Assembly (NCBI GenBank): GCA_963930645.1
Contig: OZ005652.1
Coordinates: 270,376,689-270,440,688, forward strand
Source of the DNA: Salticus scenicus
Lineage: Eukaryota; Arthropoda; Arachnida; Araneae; Salticidae
DNA: 64,000 nt
Reading direction: 5' to 3'
Below are positions 12,786 through 23,678 of the stretch, piece by piece (positions within the stretch are counted from its first letter, which is position 1; each line of letters opens with the position of its first letter). The notes under the pieces were generated by a model that worked only from the letters and a program-made list of their open reading frames with translations, did no database searches and was not told the DNA's origin. A program made the translations under genes and the position numbers.

Positions 12786-13430
12786 CGATTTTTTTTTTCT
12801 AAGTTTTTTTTTCGTTAAAAGTAAAAAAAAAATCGATAACTTTATATTATCGCAGATCGATGGTTCAACCATTCGTTTTAAAGGTATTGGCGAGCTCTTT
12901 TAAAAGATATTCATCATGAAAATTTACTCCCCTCGAGTGGGACATCCCCCCTCCCAGGGGGGGGGAGACGATGCTCCTACATACACAAAAAAAATTTTCC
13001 AGTTACCTATCTCTATTACAAAAAATATATATTCGTTTCATTTGGTTTAGTGCAGTCTATAGACGTTAAACTCTACTTTCTTGCAACTTCCCCCCCATAG
13101 ACGTATTGTATTAGAATTCTCTTGATTGTCTCTGTACACGAACCATTTGCTTGGTCTTAACGAAAAGCTTTCTGTAGCATCTCTATATGATACACATTTA
13201 GAATACCAATTTTGAACTTTCTGCCATAATTTGTTTTTGAGATATGCTGATAACAGACAGACACACAGACACACAGACATACAGACACTCAGACATACAC
13301 ACAGACCATTTGCTAAAAACATGATTTTCGTATTTAAGGCACCTCAAAACGTGTAAATATAACAAAATCTCGCGTTCGAAAATTTGACCCCAAAACAATA
13401 CTTTCTCTACCTTATGGGTAAGAGACAGTA
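12348..13430 (-). repeat. Dispersed (CTGT)n repeat, copy A
   Basis: This is the reverse complement of the repeat at 55646-56706, similar along its whole length with homopolymer length differences. In element orientation the outer part carries ACTTTCTCTTACCC-type ends: a match on the plus strand at 12380 and its near-complement GGGTAAGAGACAGT at 13416-13429. Next to the latter a hairpin forms with CTTTCTCTACC. A CTGT/GTCT microsatellite (about 13255-13310) follows, then a conserved non-coding body, an A run at 12743-12783, and G/C runs near 12530-12550 and 12945-12965. No protein is encoded; Cys/Val/Ser-rich frames come from the microsatellite. Confidence 0.7.
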
Positions 13431-13811
13431 AATAGGGCATTACCATTGCAAAAATCAATGTTGGTACGCGTTTTAGTATATAGGCAACAACAATGAAAAC
13501 ATTCACTCCATATTGTAAAAGTACACTCAATTCCCCGTCGAATGTTATTTATTACATTTTTCTGCATAAATTAATAATAAGGAACGTCGTATGTCGCTTT
13601 CTTCCCCCCCCCCCCCCGACTGTACTATATCTTAATAAATTTCAAATAAATGTTTTATCTACGCTGCATCCTTATCCTTGTTAATCGACAAATATTTAAA
13701 ATATTATTTCATATTCTAACTTTTTCTAATTACCAAATACTGCAGAAAATCTTTTTATTCAAATTTATTATTATCATTTATTTATTTATTTATTTTTTAT
13801 GCACACGTACT
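13431..13811. other. Non-coding spacer
   Basis: No gene is visible. It contains a C run at about 13604-13617 and a TTTA microsatellite at about 13775-13795. Confidence 0.6.
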
Positions 13812-14481
13812 CGTAAACTGTAATTTTACAAGTTTGTTTCAGAAAGTTTGAAACGTAATAGAAAAATTGTGATAATATTCACTCTTTTTAATTTTCTTTA
13901 ATTATGATTTTCATTTGCGTTATCAGAATTCCTTCAAGTCTAGTAATAAAAGATATTGTATGAATAAAATTTTACAACATCAAGCTCTAATTTGATCAAA
14001 GAACATACATGAGCCGAAGCAAGATTTTTATGATGATGTGACACGTAAAATTCTAGGTAATCATTTCACATGCCCACAAATAAAACCATATGACCAGAAA
14101 AGTAATATTGTAAAGGCTTTTTTCTTTCTCAATTCTATACATTTTACAATAACTTAATACTTATACTATCTCTAATAAATTTTAAAATTATTTGTCAGTC
14201 TAATTTTCCTCTAATATTTATTAAACTTCTGTACCTTCTTATTTCGTACTTAATGTCTTTTCGAATTCCTTTCATTCAAAAATTTTTGATAAAAATGAAT
14301 TTAATAATATATAATACATAATGATATATAATTATTAATATATATTAGTATATAATATACAATAGTATGGAGATTAAAATCATTTTTAAAAAATAATAAA
14401 TGAATAAAATGTTGTAATTCATATGAATATGAATATTGTTTTAAGAGAGAGAAGAAAATATTAATATAAAATTATAAACTT

Positions 14482-14518
<37 letters not shown>

Positions 14519-15455
14519 ATAAAAAATACTGAAAATAATTCAAATTTTTTAAAATGATTTAAAGCACATGCAAGAAAATTACATTTAATTGATATGACAT
14601 TCGATAAATATAGCGAGATTAAAATGATAGGTGCAACTTCTTTTATATATACCTACCTATCTATTTATCTATGTATCTCTCTATATATCAATAAAAAACT
14701 TCTTTAAAAATCAATCAATAAACAAATAAAGTAATTATTAAACAAATTAAAAAAGTGTCTTGTATTTAAGATCATTATTATTCTCGATATATTTTTATTT
14801 TAATTTTTTATTCAAATATTAAAGCTTATTCATTAAAATGCTTTAAAGTCGCAATAAATATGTCCACATTCTGAATTACTAAAAACATTAAAAATTTATA
14901 AAGATCGTACAAAATCAAAAAATAATAAATTAAAAGCATAAACTAAAATTTTTACATAAAGCTTTTGATCTTTGAACACTTTGCTGATAATTTTAACCCT
15001 ATAAGCGTTAAGCCCGTCTTTTTCCGTAAAGCATAGTCAAAACAAAAGGCTGGTATGGCTAAATTTTGAAATATATCTTGCTTTTTTCGAGAAAATGAGA
15101 TTAATAAACATGTATAGAGTATTGTATTAAATTTTCATATTTATACTGTGCATAGTATTAATTTTATGAATCATTAAACAGATATACCGAAAAACGGCTA
15201 ACGCTGAAAGGGTTTTAATTACCATTGAGACATATAACAATTTTATTAAAAAATTCAAAACTAAAGGACAAAACATGACATCAAAATTAAGACTAGAAAA
15301 GCGTTTTCGTAATTTATAATAAAGATAAAAAATATTGGCGAATTAATTTGCCCAAAATATTTTACGTTTGCAATTACTAAATTAATGTTAGTTAATAAAT
15401 TGTTATCAAAATCGACTGGATCCTTTGAATTAAATGAAGACACGATTTCGAAATA

Positions 15456-15487
<32 letters not shown>

Positions 15488-16797
15488 CTGTACTGATAAG
15501 TATAAAGGATTTAAGTCCATATTCTTGATTTTTCAGGAGACGAAAATAAAGTTAAACTAACTAAAAACAAATCAGAAGAATCGATTAGGAAAAAGGGATT
15601 ATGTTGATTTATACCTTTTATACCGTTCAGTGATTGTCAACCTTCATTTAATAAAAGGAAAAAAATGAATTATATATTTTATGCAAAGATTAATGCTAAA
15701 TTTCTGACTTGAATCTTTTTTTACCAATGTATTTTCTCAAAGACTATATGACATAGATTTAAATCCTTTATACCAATCGATAGAGAAATTTTTTCTGGGT
15801 CTGACTGTGTACTTAACTCAAAATCGACATTTTTGGACTTAAATCCTTTATACTTATCAGTACAGATATATAGAACACTATTTAAAATCAATGAAGTAAT
15901 ATATATTAAACAAGTAAGTCAAAATATTTTATTTTATTTCTTGAAACGTTCTTCAAATATAATAAAACAACTTAAGACACATTTATTTCAGAAATATCAA
16001 AATATAAGTTTTCGGCGCGGGAAAATCTCTTTTTTCGTTTATGCGAATAACATAACGAATAATAAAATTTATAACTGTACACAAAGATATAGGTGCAAAG
16101 TCTCCGTTATTTTTAACGGTGATTTCATACCGTGAAGATTTTAATGTTTTCAGTTTATTTAATTTCATGTATTCGTCGAAAATATATCTGACAGATTCCT
16201 TTTTAAAAATACTGCTATTTAAATCTGATTTAAAAATCAGCAATGTTGGTAGCTATGCAAAGACCCAGTTTTAGGTAAATGCAGAAATGTTTTGGTATTG
16301 ATAAAAGTAGATAGATTAATAAAAATATAATTTTTAAATAAAATAAGTATATTTGAAAAATTAAACTTATCAATATCCGATGCATTTTAATAAAAAATTA
16401 TGCAAATAAATTCAACTAGAAATATATTTTTGAGAATAATTTTTAATATGTAAAAAATCATATATAGCTAATGTAATTAGCTATGATTTCTCCTTAAAAT
16501 TACCGAAATTTATTTATGAAAGGATATGTAATCAAATGATAAATTATTTCTCTTTCATTTAGCAGGAATTCAATCTTTTCAGTAGATTTAAATCACATCA
16601 TTAAAAATTCATTAGTTGGTTCGATCTAAGAGGCAACGCAACCGAAAAAGTAAATCTTTCTTATGTGCATGTCAGCCTCATTAAATTATATTTTTCAGTG
16701 AATGCATACTGCAAAATAAATACTTATGCGCATGTATTGCTTTTCTTTTGTTCGATAAACTTTAATTTATTAAAAATAACATTTATTACTAAATATG

Positions 16798-16834
<37 letters not shown>

Positions 16835-17160
16835 TGGGTCATTAAAATGTAACTTAATCTCATTATATAGCGAAGAAAAATATCTAAGCACATTTTAAAG
16901 ATTTAATAGCGTAATTACCGTTTAAAGAAATTTTCAAATTCATAAAAGTAGCACCATAGCCATACATTAAAACAATTATTACGATGAAACCGATTAAAAA
17001 TAATTCCTAAAAAAATATTTGAATTTCATTACAGTAAACGTATTTTAAGCATTATTTCTTAAAAGATTAGATAAATTTAAAAGAGATGGGTAATTTAAAA
17101 CACGAATAACTAGAAATGAATAGGAAAAACTATTATTCATTTAACGAAAAACTTTTAAAT
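13812..17160 (+). repeat. Segmental duplication, copy 1
   Basis: Several blocks match 38.56-44.60 kb in the same order and orientation: 13812-14110 with 38560-38860; 14290-14470 with 39225-39420; 14570-14870 with 40730-40980; about 15220 with 41090; and 16480-17150 with 43930-44600. The block at about 16560-16700 aligns with about 44020-44180 almost without gaps at roughly 80-85% identity by eye. Substitutions there fall at all codon positions, so it does not look coding. A MITE (15487-15866) interrupts this copy only. No gene was recognised inside it. Confidence 0.65.
15487..15866. mobile_element. MITE with perfect 33-bp terminal inverted repeats
   Basis: The left end (15487-15519, beginning TCTGTACTGATAAGTATAAA) is the exact reverse complement of the right end (15834-15866). 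The element is 380 bp, has no ORF, and sits in a TA-rich site: (TA)n on the left and ATATA on the right. Inner partial repeats of the CCTTTATACC motif occur at about 15617 and 15765. Perfect ends suggest recent movement. TA flanks point to a Tc1/mariner-type parent, but the microsatellite hides the target duplication. Confidence 0.75.
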
Positions 17161-17258
17161 AAATCCTTTCTTTATTTTATTTTATTTTACTTTTTTTGTG
17201 TGATGTTAAGTGATTTTAACCCTTTGCCGGCCCTAACGCTCTGAAGCGCACTAAACAT

Positions 17259-17421
17259 TGTTGCCAAATTTAGGGACTCTTTTATTCATCTATCACCAAT
17301 AATTTTGAGAAGTAATATTTGATATAAATAATGGACGAATAACCTTCAAAGTGATTCGACAACCGTTACAGATAAAATTTATGGGTGAATACTGAATAAA
17401 AAATCCCTAAATTTGGCAACA
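17259..17421. mobile_element. Small TIR element (MITE), 163 bp
   Basis: The left end TGTTGCCAAATTTAGGGA is matched in reverse complement at the right end (TCCCTAAATTTGGCAACA, ending at 17421). The inverted match continues loosely inward through TTTTATTCA. It encodes nothing. A diverged relative lies at about 7110-7262. No clear target duplication was seen. Confidence 0.6.
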
Positions 17422-17501
17422 CTGACAAGAGAATGGAAATTAAAAATAGGACCCGAAAAAGGTAAGATTTAATTGAATTATTTTACAATATATGTTAATA
17501 T

Positions 17502-18077
17502 GGGTTGGGGACAAAATATCGCGAGGACAAAATATCGTCGACGTAAATGAATACAAAGCAAAATTGAGTTGGTAATTATTAGTAATGTTGTAAATATTTC
17601 ATGACGACCCATACCTTAGTCAGAGCACTGACATTCTGGCAAACCTACAACAAAAATATTTATATATTTTACTTAAAATAGTTTAAAGACTATATTTATT
17701 AACTTTTGTCAAAATTAGTCATAATGAATTCAATCGTGCTCATTAATTTTAAAATTTTTAATTCAAGTTTGTGAACAATGTTCAGCTTTAATATCAGCTG
17801 TGGCGTACACGATTTTTAAAATGTATTTTGAATAGTGAAAAGCAAAAGATAAAATAACTTTAAAATAACATAGATAAAATAATGAAATTCAACTCTATGA
17901 TTTATTTAATTATGTATTCATTTATTTTAATTAATTAATTAATATTTATAAGGCCCTGTGACCCCCGCCAGAGATCACCCGTGACACAAAATTAAATTTT
18001 CGAATAGATCATACTATTTTTTTGACGCGATATTTTGTCCGGTGAGATTTTGTCCCGCGATATTATGTCCGGATCCC
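17502..18077. mobile_element. MITE with 8-bp target duplication (hAT-like)
   Basis: The 8-mer GTTAATAT stands directly outside both ends (17494-17501 and 18078-18085). The left end begins GGGTTGGGGACAAAATATCG and the right end, in reverse complement, GGGATCCGGACATAATATCG. Both ends repeat the GACAAAATATCG motif inside. The 576-bp interior has no ORF. An 8-bp duplication is characteristic of hAT-superfamily insertion, so I infer a non-autonomous hAT-type element. Confidence 0.75.
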
Positions 18078-18440
18078 GTTAATATACATGTACATGATAC
18101 ATAATTATCTTTTTAAGGGGATTTTTAAATCCATAAATATAAAGCTAATATCATATTGAAACAATAATTGTGATAAAAATAATTAAAAACTATGCATAAA
18201 AAATTATTTCAGTTTCATGTACAGTCGCTTGTACTTTCTTTCATTTTAAGTAAGTTGCTTGACGATTGCCAAGGAAGAACTGGTTTTTTACAACGTATCA
18301 TTGTCATTCACAAAAACCGACCAATCATCGTACAATGTTATATAGAGGGATAGTAGGGCAAGAATCATGTGATGAAATATAGTGCCGTCTGTTCATACTT
18401 AACACCTATAACGCTTTTTCACTACTGCAAGATTCTAATA

Positions 18441-18687
18441 GACGAGGCTTCTACATTTTAACACATAGAATTTAATAGATGACTAAGACAATTACAGTTG
18501 ACATACACATGTTACACAAACGATTACATACTGAAGACTGATCTGTTTTAGCATTAATAAAAGTAAAGGGGATTTAACAGATCATTGATTGGACAATACA
18601 GTTTACAGGTACATGTAAATTTACGTGACGTCACTTACCACAAGACCAATAGATTGAAACAGGAATACAATTTTGAAATACACCACA
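18441..18687 (-). repeat. Gypsy 3' LTR
   Basis: It matches 23432-23678 base for base apart from about six substitutions. In element orientation it starts TGTGGTG, set by the adjacent purine tract, and ends CCTCGTC. The usual terminal CA is not preserved at this copy: the next base differs between the two LTRs. Confidence 0.85.
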
Positions 18688-18703
18688 ACTCTCCTCCCCT
18701 TAA
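18688..18703 (-). other. Polypurine tract of the Gypsy element
   Basis: On the minus strand an uninterrupted purine stretch (AAGGGGAGGAGAG, then T) ends exactly at the start of the 3' LTR. That is the position where plus-strand DNA synthesis is primed in LTR retrotransposons. It fixes the LTR boundary. Confidence 0.75.
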
Positions 18704-20436
18704 TTCCGCATACCATACCTGATGGGAGGTTTTCTTACTCTAGTTGATCTTCTTACACCCTGTTCAGAAAAAAATAAGTTAGTATTTTTAAAGTTTGAAT
18801 GTTCAGGTTTTAGTTCTTTATTATTTACAGTACTGTTGATATTTTTATCACAGTCGATTTCTCCAGCCTTTGTAGACACTAATCTACTGTCGGTTGGCAC
18901 TGGATCTGGTGTAATGGAAGGATTGGTTGGCACTGGATCTGGTGTAATGGCAGGATCGGTTGGCACTGGATCTGGTGTAATGGCAGGCCTCCTACCAGAC
19001 TTAGATTCTCCATCGCTTTGCAGGTGTGGACTCTTGCTATCAGGAACCATGGGAATGTTTGCATCAAGGGTCTTCTCTTCAATTTCACCAGGACTTGTAG
19101 TTTCCTCCAGTTGTACTCTGGAACCTACACTTTTCAGTTGATCTACGTGTCTTTTCCATACACATGCACCTACTTGAATTTTATAATGTAATTTACCTAT
19201 TCTGGCAATTACTTTACCTATTTTCCATTTATCTCCTGGTGTGTAATTGCGTACTGAAACTTTTTGATTTACTTGGAATTCTCTTATCTTTTTCTTGCTA
19301 AAAACATTTTTATGTTGTTTGTTTTCAACATAATTTTTAACATTTGGTACAAGTAAATCTAATTTTCATCTTACATTTCTTTTGAGAAATAATGATGCGG
19401 GACTCTCCCCTGTTGTAATATGAGGCATTATTCTGTATTGGAATAGAAATTCGTTTAACTTAAATTGGAGATTTCCGGGTTCTGAACTTAAGGATTTCAA
19501 TCCTTTTTTAATTATTTGGACATATATTTCTGCCTGACCATTTGTAGAGGGATGGTATGGTGCAGTTAAGATATGTTTTATGTCTTTAGTTTGTAGAAAA
19601 TGTTCGAACTGTTCTGAAGTGAATTGTGGCCCATTATCAGACACAAGGGACACAGGATAGCCATATCTGGCAAAAAGAGAAGAAAGACAGTTTATAGTGT
19701 TCTCACTAGTAGTATTAGGAACAATGAACACTTCTGTCCATTTACTGTGGGCATCTACTACGATTAAAAACATTTTTCCCATAACTGGACCAAAAAAGTC
19801 TACATGTATTCTGTTCCAAGGTGTTGTAAGCCATTCCCAGTGATGATTATCCATTTTAGGAGGATTGTGTTTTAATTTAACACAAACAGAACAGTTATTT
19901 GCTAAATCTTCAATGTCTTTATCAATACCTGGCCACCATACAAAACTACGTGCTAGTGCTTTCATTTTAACTATGCCAAAATGGCCAAAATGTAAATCTT
20001 GTAAAACTATTTGTCTATGAACAGTCGGAATTACAACACGATTTCCTTGTAATATGCAGTTATTTAGTAATGAAAAATCTTCTTGTTTATGTCCGAAAAG
20101 TAAGTAATTTGGCATCTGTGTGCCTGATATTAAGTGTTGGTAAATTTCTTTCATTACTGGATCCTTTTTAGAACTTGCACACAACATTTTTGTAGTTAAA
20201 GGTAATGTAGTAATTTGATGAATAAATATACAATCGGATTCATCAGTGTTGCCAAATAAATTTGGCGATAAAGTTGGTGACACTTTTTCTGGTTGTAGCG
20301 AATCGGACGACGGCAGCAGTAAATCTTCACTACGTAATGGAAGACGTGATAGAGCATCGGCATTTCCGTGCTCTGCAGATTTTTTATATTTAATATCATA
20401 TGTAAATGTTTGTAAGTATAATGCATATCTTTGCAT
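18700..20436 (-). pseudogene. Gypsy integrase with in-frame TGA
   Basis: This part of pol runs in a single frame from 20436 to 18700 with one TGA at 19366-19368. It begins with the end of RNase H and the linker (YALYLQTFTYDI, then NADALSRLPL). The integrase zinc finger follows as HFGHFGIVKM and later CSVCVKL (HHCC type). The catalytic triad is present: D in IHVDFFGP, D in VSDNGPQF, E in NGQAEIYVQ. The stop falls just after FLKRNVR, where a basic residue is usual, so CGA to TGA is likely. Beyond it the C-terminal domain continues, then three copies of an 11-residue Pro/Thr repeat (about 18891-18990) and a basic tail RRSTRVRKPP. Integrase inserts the DNA copy into the genome; this copy would stop short of its C-terminal domain. 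Confidence 0.85.
18887..18990 (-). repeat. 33-bp minisatellite in the Gypsy pol tail
   Basis: Three adjacent copies of a 33-bp unit (core GGTTGGCACTGGATCTGGTG) encode a repeated ITPDPVPT motif in the pol C-terminal tail. They are nearly identical, so the array probably expanded recently and kept frame. Confidence 0.8.
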
Positions 20437-20792
20437 TCTAGCTGCCGAAAATACCAGAATACTTTTTACGGGTTAAAATATGGAAACTAGGGGTTTACTA
20501 TCAGTATACAGAGTAAATCTCCTACCATATAAAAATTGAAAAAAATTCTTTACTCCAAAAATTATTGATAACGCTTCTCTATCTACCTGACTAACCGCTT
20601 TTCTGCAGAAGACAAGGTTCTAGAAGCAAAAGCTATGGGTTTTTCGGAGTTATCTGGCATTGTATGCGAAAGTACTGCCGAAATTTCATAAGGAGAAGAA
20701 TCAGTGGCTAAAATTAAGGGTAATTTACGATTAAAGTGGGTGAGAATCCTTTCGGAAGTAATTTCCTATTTAATTGCATTAAATGAATTCTC
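20437..20792 (-). pseudogene. Gypsy RNase H segment, frameshifted
   Basis: This interval joins the reverse transcriptase and integrase frames. Recognisable pieces of a Ty3/Gypsy RNase H appear in more than one frame: LILATDSSPYEISAVLSH (about 20665-20720), KPIAFASRTLSSAEKR just after it, and FTLYTD-type residues near 20510. The reading frame changes at least twice and there are several stops. RNase H removes the RNA strand of the DNA-RNA hybrid during reverse transcription; here it would not be made as one piece. Confidence 0.75.
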
Positions 20793-22040
20793 TCAATTTT
20801 TTGTCCACCGAAAATTTACATTTTTACGTAATAATTCATTTAGAGGATAAGCAATCGTAGATAATTTAGGAACAAATCTAGAATAGTAAGATACTAATCC
20901 TAGGAACGCTTTTATTTGAGTTATGTTTTTAGGTGTTGGAGTATTTAAAATAGCAGAATTTTTTTCTTGCGTTTTGTGTATGCCATTTTTATCAATTTTG
21001 TAACCGCAGCATGTAATTTCATCATTCATGAAAAAAGATTTTTCCTTATTTATTTTAAGATTATATTCACGTAACCTTTCTAGCACTTGTTTTAATCGCT
21101 CTAAATGTATTTCATCAGTTTCCCCTGAGATACATATATCATCGATAAAAACTGAAATACCCTCTATACCTTTTAAAATTTGTTCCATAGTTCTGTGCCA
21201 TATTGCTGGCGAACTGGCAATTCCGTATGGTAATCGCGTAAATTGAAATAAGCCTTTAGGATTGTTATTTGTAAGTAATTCTTGTGAATTTTCCTCTACC
21301 AGTAAATGCAAGTATGCTTGATTCAAATCAATTTTTGTAAAATGTAATCCACCCTCTAAAGTTGCTAATATATCCTCAATTTTCGGTAGCGGGTATTTGT
21401 CAAACTTTAAAAATTTATTTACCGTGACTTTAAAATCGCCGCACAAACGAATTTTTCCGTTAGGTTTTACTACTGGAATAATAGGTGTTGCCCATTTACT
21501 AGTACTAACAGCTTTTATTATCCCTTCATTTTCTAATCGTTCTAATTCTTCATTTACTGCATTCCTTAATGCATACGTAACTGTTCGCGATTTACAAAAT
21601 ATTGGTGATGAGTCTTTCTCTAAATGTAATTCAGCTTTAACATTTTTAATTTCACCTACGTTATTTGTAAACAAATCTGGAAACTCATTCAGTAAATTAT
21701 TTAAATTTTCCGAGATTTTTACTTTGTTTACCGGAACAGTTTGTAAATTGTTTGGGAATATATTAAATGTAGTTATCCAATCCCTACCTAGCAATAAAGG
21801 AAAATTGTCTTTTTTAACTAAATATAACTTAACATTCCTAGTTTTATTTTCGTAAGTTACATTTACTCTAACAAATCCCTCGGGCTGGAAAATTTCTCCA
21901 GTAGCTGCTTTTAATTGTACATCAGCAGGAAACATTTTATGTTCTGGAAATAATCTCCGAAAACGATTTATCGGTACAGCGGGAAATCGCTGATCCTGTA
22001 TCGAGCTCCATTTCTGCTTTAGCAGTATTTTCTATCAAAA
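20793..22040 (-). pseudogene. Gypsy protease and reverse transcriptase
   Basis: An aspartic protease starts upstream, with its DTGSAIS catalytic motif at about 21985-22005, and changes frame before the long open frame that starts at 21935. That frame contains the protease C-terminal end (PLLLGRDW) and a full reverse transcriptase: the conserved KWATPIIPVVKPNGKIRLC region, FTKIDLNQAYL (first catalytic Asp), LPYGIASSPAIW, and FIDDICISG (the YxDD box as FIDD). Thumb-region residues follow, with AFLGLVSYYSRF and YPLNELL near the end. The frame stops at 20793 where RNase H should follow. The reverse transcriptase core itself appears intact over about 380 codons. Confidence 0.85.
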
Positions 22041-22066
22041 CCCACATTTTTATAGGTTTAGTGCCT

Positions 22067-22959
22067 TCAGATTGTAATGTCTACAGTATCAAGAACGTTT
22101 ACATTTTTCTTTTGAGTAACATTGTTTTGTGCGTTTCGACATACCTTACTCAAATGACCACATTTTTTACAAAAATTGCAAATTGCATTAATACATTTAC
22201 AAACATTTGCTAAATGAGAGCTATTTCCACAACGATAACAATAAGTTTTAGTTTTATTTGCACTCGCAGTTTTGTTCACATTTTGCTTACTACTTACGTT
22301 ATTTTGAGAATAATTTTGTTTCGTTTTCCTAGCATTAACAGAAACTTTATTCAAATTCAAATTTTTATTTTGTAATTCTACCATGTCATTTTCAGTACTT
22401 TGCATAGTTACGACTTGTTCTACTGCTTTTTCAAACGTTAAATCTTGAACCTGCGACATTAATTTGCTTTGGATTGTTTCATTTTTTAGTCCGCGTAAAA
22501 ATTGTTCTAACAAATTTTCTGATAGCGAATCGCCTGTAAACCCGCAATGTGTTGTAAATTTCTTCAAACGAACACTGAAATCTTGAACTGATTCGGTTTC
22601 CCCCTGAAAACATTTTCTAAATTTAATGCGTTCAGTAATTTTGTTAGGGGTCTTACACAGATGTTTAGTTAAGTCATCTACTAATTCAGTTTTTGATTCA
22701 GGAAGATCTGGGAACAATAAATTTGTAAGTAAATTATATAATTTCGGTCCGATAAAATAATCTCTGTTTGGCGCAGTATGTCCTTCCTGGGACGTTGCGC
22801 CATAAAAAGACACCAACCAACCAACCGATAAAATAATGAAAGCACTAAGTTTTTTTTTTCATCCTTTATATCAAACAATATAAAATTTTGTTCCAATCTC
22901 CTGATATAAGTGTCAAAAGACTTAATAGAATCATTGAATTCTTTAACATTTTTAAACAT
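22067..22959 (-). pseudogene. Gypsy gag with two zinc knuckles, broken
   Basis: Translation probably began at the Met codon at 22957-22959 (MFKNVKEFND), giving a short capsid N-terminal part in one frame. The rest of capsid and the nucleocapsid lie in another frame down to 22067. Two CCHC knuckles are clear: CYRCGNSSHLANVC and CNFCKKCGHLSKVC. Gag packages the element RNA. The frame change coincides with a 63-bp insertion flanked by a 13-bp target duplication (22749-22837), with a ten-base A/T run beside it as a further slip site. Predicted starts at 23001 and 22816 are less likely than 22959. Confidence 0.8.
22762..22824. mobile_element. 63-bp hairpin insertion in gag with 13-bp TSD
   Basis: The 13-mer CCGATAAAATAAT flanks it on both sides (22749-22761 and 22825-22837). 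The insert contains three CCAA units at one end (22813-22824). It also has a hairpin with TGGCGCA (22769-22775) pairing TGCGCCA (22796-22802) and inner GTCC pairing GGAC. A 13-bp duplication is typical of LINE-machinery (SINE-like) insertion. The insert plus duplication adds 76 bp, which is not a multiple of three. I do not see another copy in the window. Confidence 0.75.
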
Positions 22960-23431
22960 TTTTAATGAAAATATGCTACTTTTAATAATAAAAACATGCA
23001 ATCAAATAAAAGAACGGAAAAGAAAAAAATAAAATAATTGTATAAATACCTGTTTCCCTCTCTTTCTCGAAAAAATAAAAATATCGCAGACTATTAAAGA
23101 TGAGTAATTATCGATGGCGCCTTTCCTATCACCATCCCGACAGTAGACAAAGGCTCACAGCTGCTGTCTCCGATTGTTTTACTTTTCATTCGAATAATCA
23201 ATTTTCTTTATGAAAGAGGTAGATTTTGAATAAACTGATATGTAAAACATATTCCGTTCTCTTTTTTATGAAGAACTGCAGATTGCATTTTTAATTATTT
23301 TCATGTAGATATTCATAAATATTGAAGAGCAAAACTTTTTTTGCTTTTTTCTTTTTCTTTAATCCTTGTCGCCATTTTATAATATTTTTTGGGCAGGAAG
23401 AAGATTTATAATTAATCCATAACTATGATAT

Positions 23432-23678
23432 GACGAGGCTTCTACATTTTAACGCATAGAATTTAATAGATGACTAAGACAATTACAGTTGACATACACA
23501 TGTTACACAAACGATTACATACTGAAGACTGATCTGTTTTAGCATTAATAAAAGTAAAGGGGAATTAACAGATCATTGATTGGACAATACAGTTTACAGG
23601 TACATGTACATTTACGTGACGTCACTTACCACAAGACCAATAGATTGAAACAGGAATACAATGGCGAAATACACCACA
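23432..23678 (-). repeat. Gypsy 5' LTR
   Basis: It pairs with 18441-18687, with differences at only about six positions (for example ACGCATAG against ACACATAG, and TGGCG against TTTTG near its outer end). Transcription would start here and run leftward. The sequence just inside it (TATCATAGTTATGG on the minus strand) does not match the common insect primer-binding sites. Confidence 0.85.

Larger units (their letters stand above)
18441..23678 (-). mobile_element. Ty3/Gypsy LTR retrotransposon, minus strand
   Basis: Two nearly identical 247-bp repeats bound a 4.7-kb interior that reads gag, protease, reverse transcriptase, RNase H, integrase on the minus strand, the Ty3/Gypsy order. A polypurine tract abuts the 3' LTR (18688-18703). 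About six differences between LTRs, counted by eye, suggest a fairly recent insertion, yet gag, RNase H and integrase carry frameshifts or stops. I see no direct repeat outside the LTRs (TAATA on the left, GTTGT on the right) and no standard tRNA primer-binding site after the 5' LTR. No env gene is present. Confidence 0.9.

Noticed and set aside
13047..13530. Cys/Val/Ser-rich small proteins here and at 55632-56023, resembling secreted peptides
   Set aside because: The Cys-Val-Ser pattern is the translation of the CTGT/GTCT microsatellite in the dispersed repeat; frames are not conserved between copies A and B.
16665..16898. Leucine-rich open frame
   Set aside because: The Leu run is a TTA microsatellite, and copy 2 of the duplication has a T run there instead, so the frame is not conserved.
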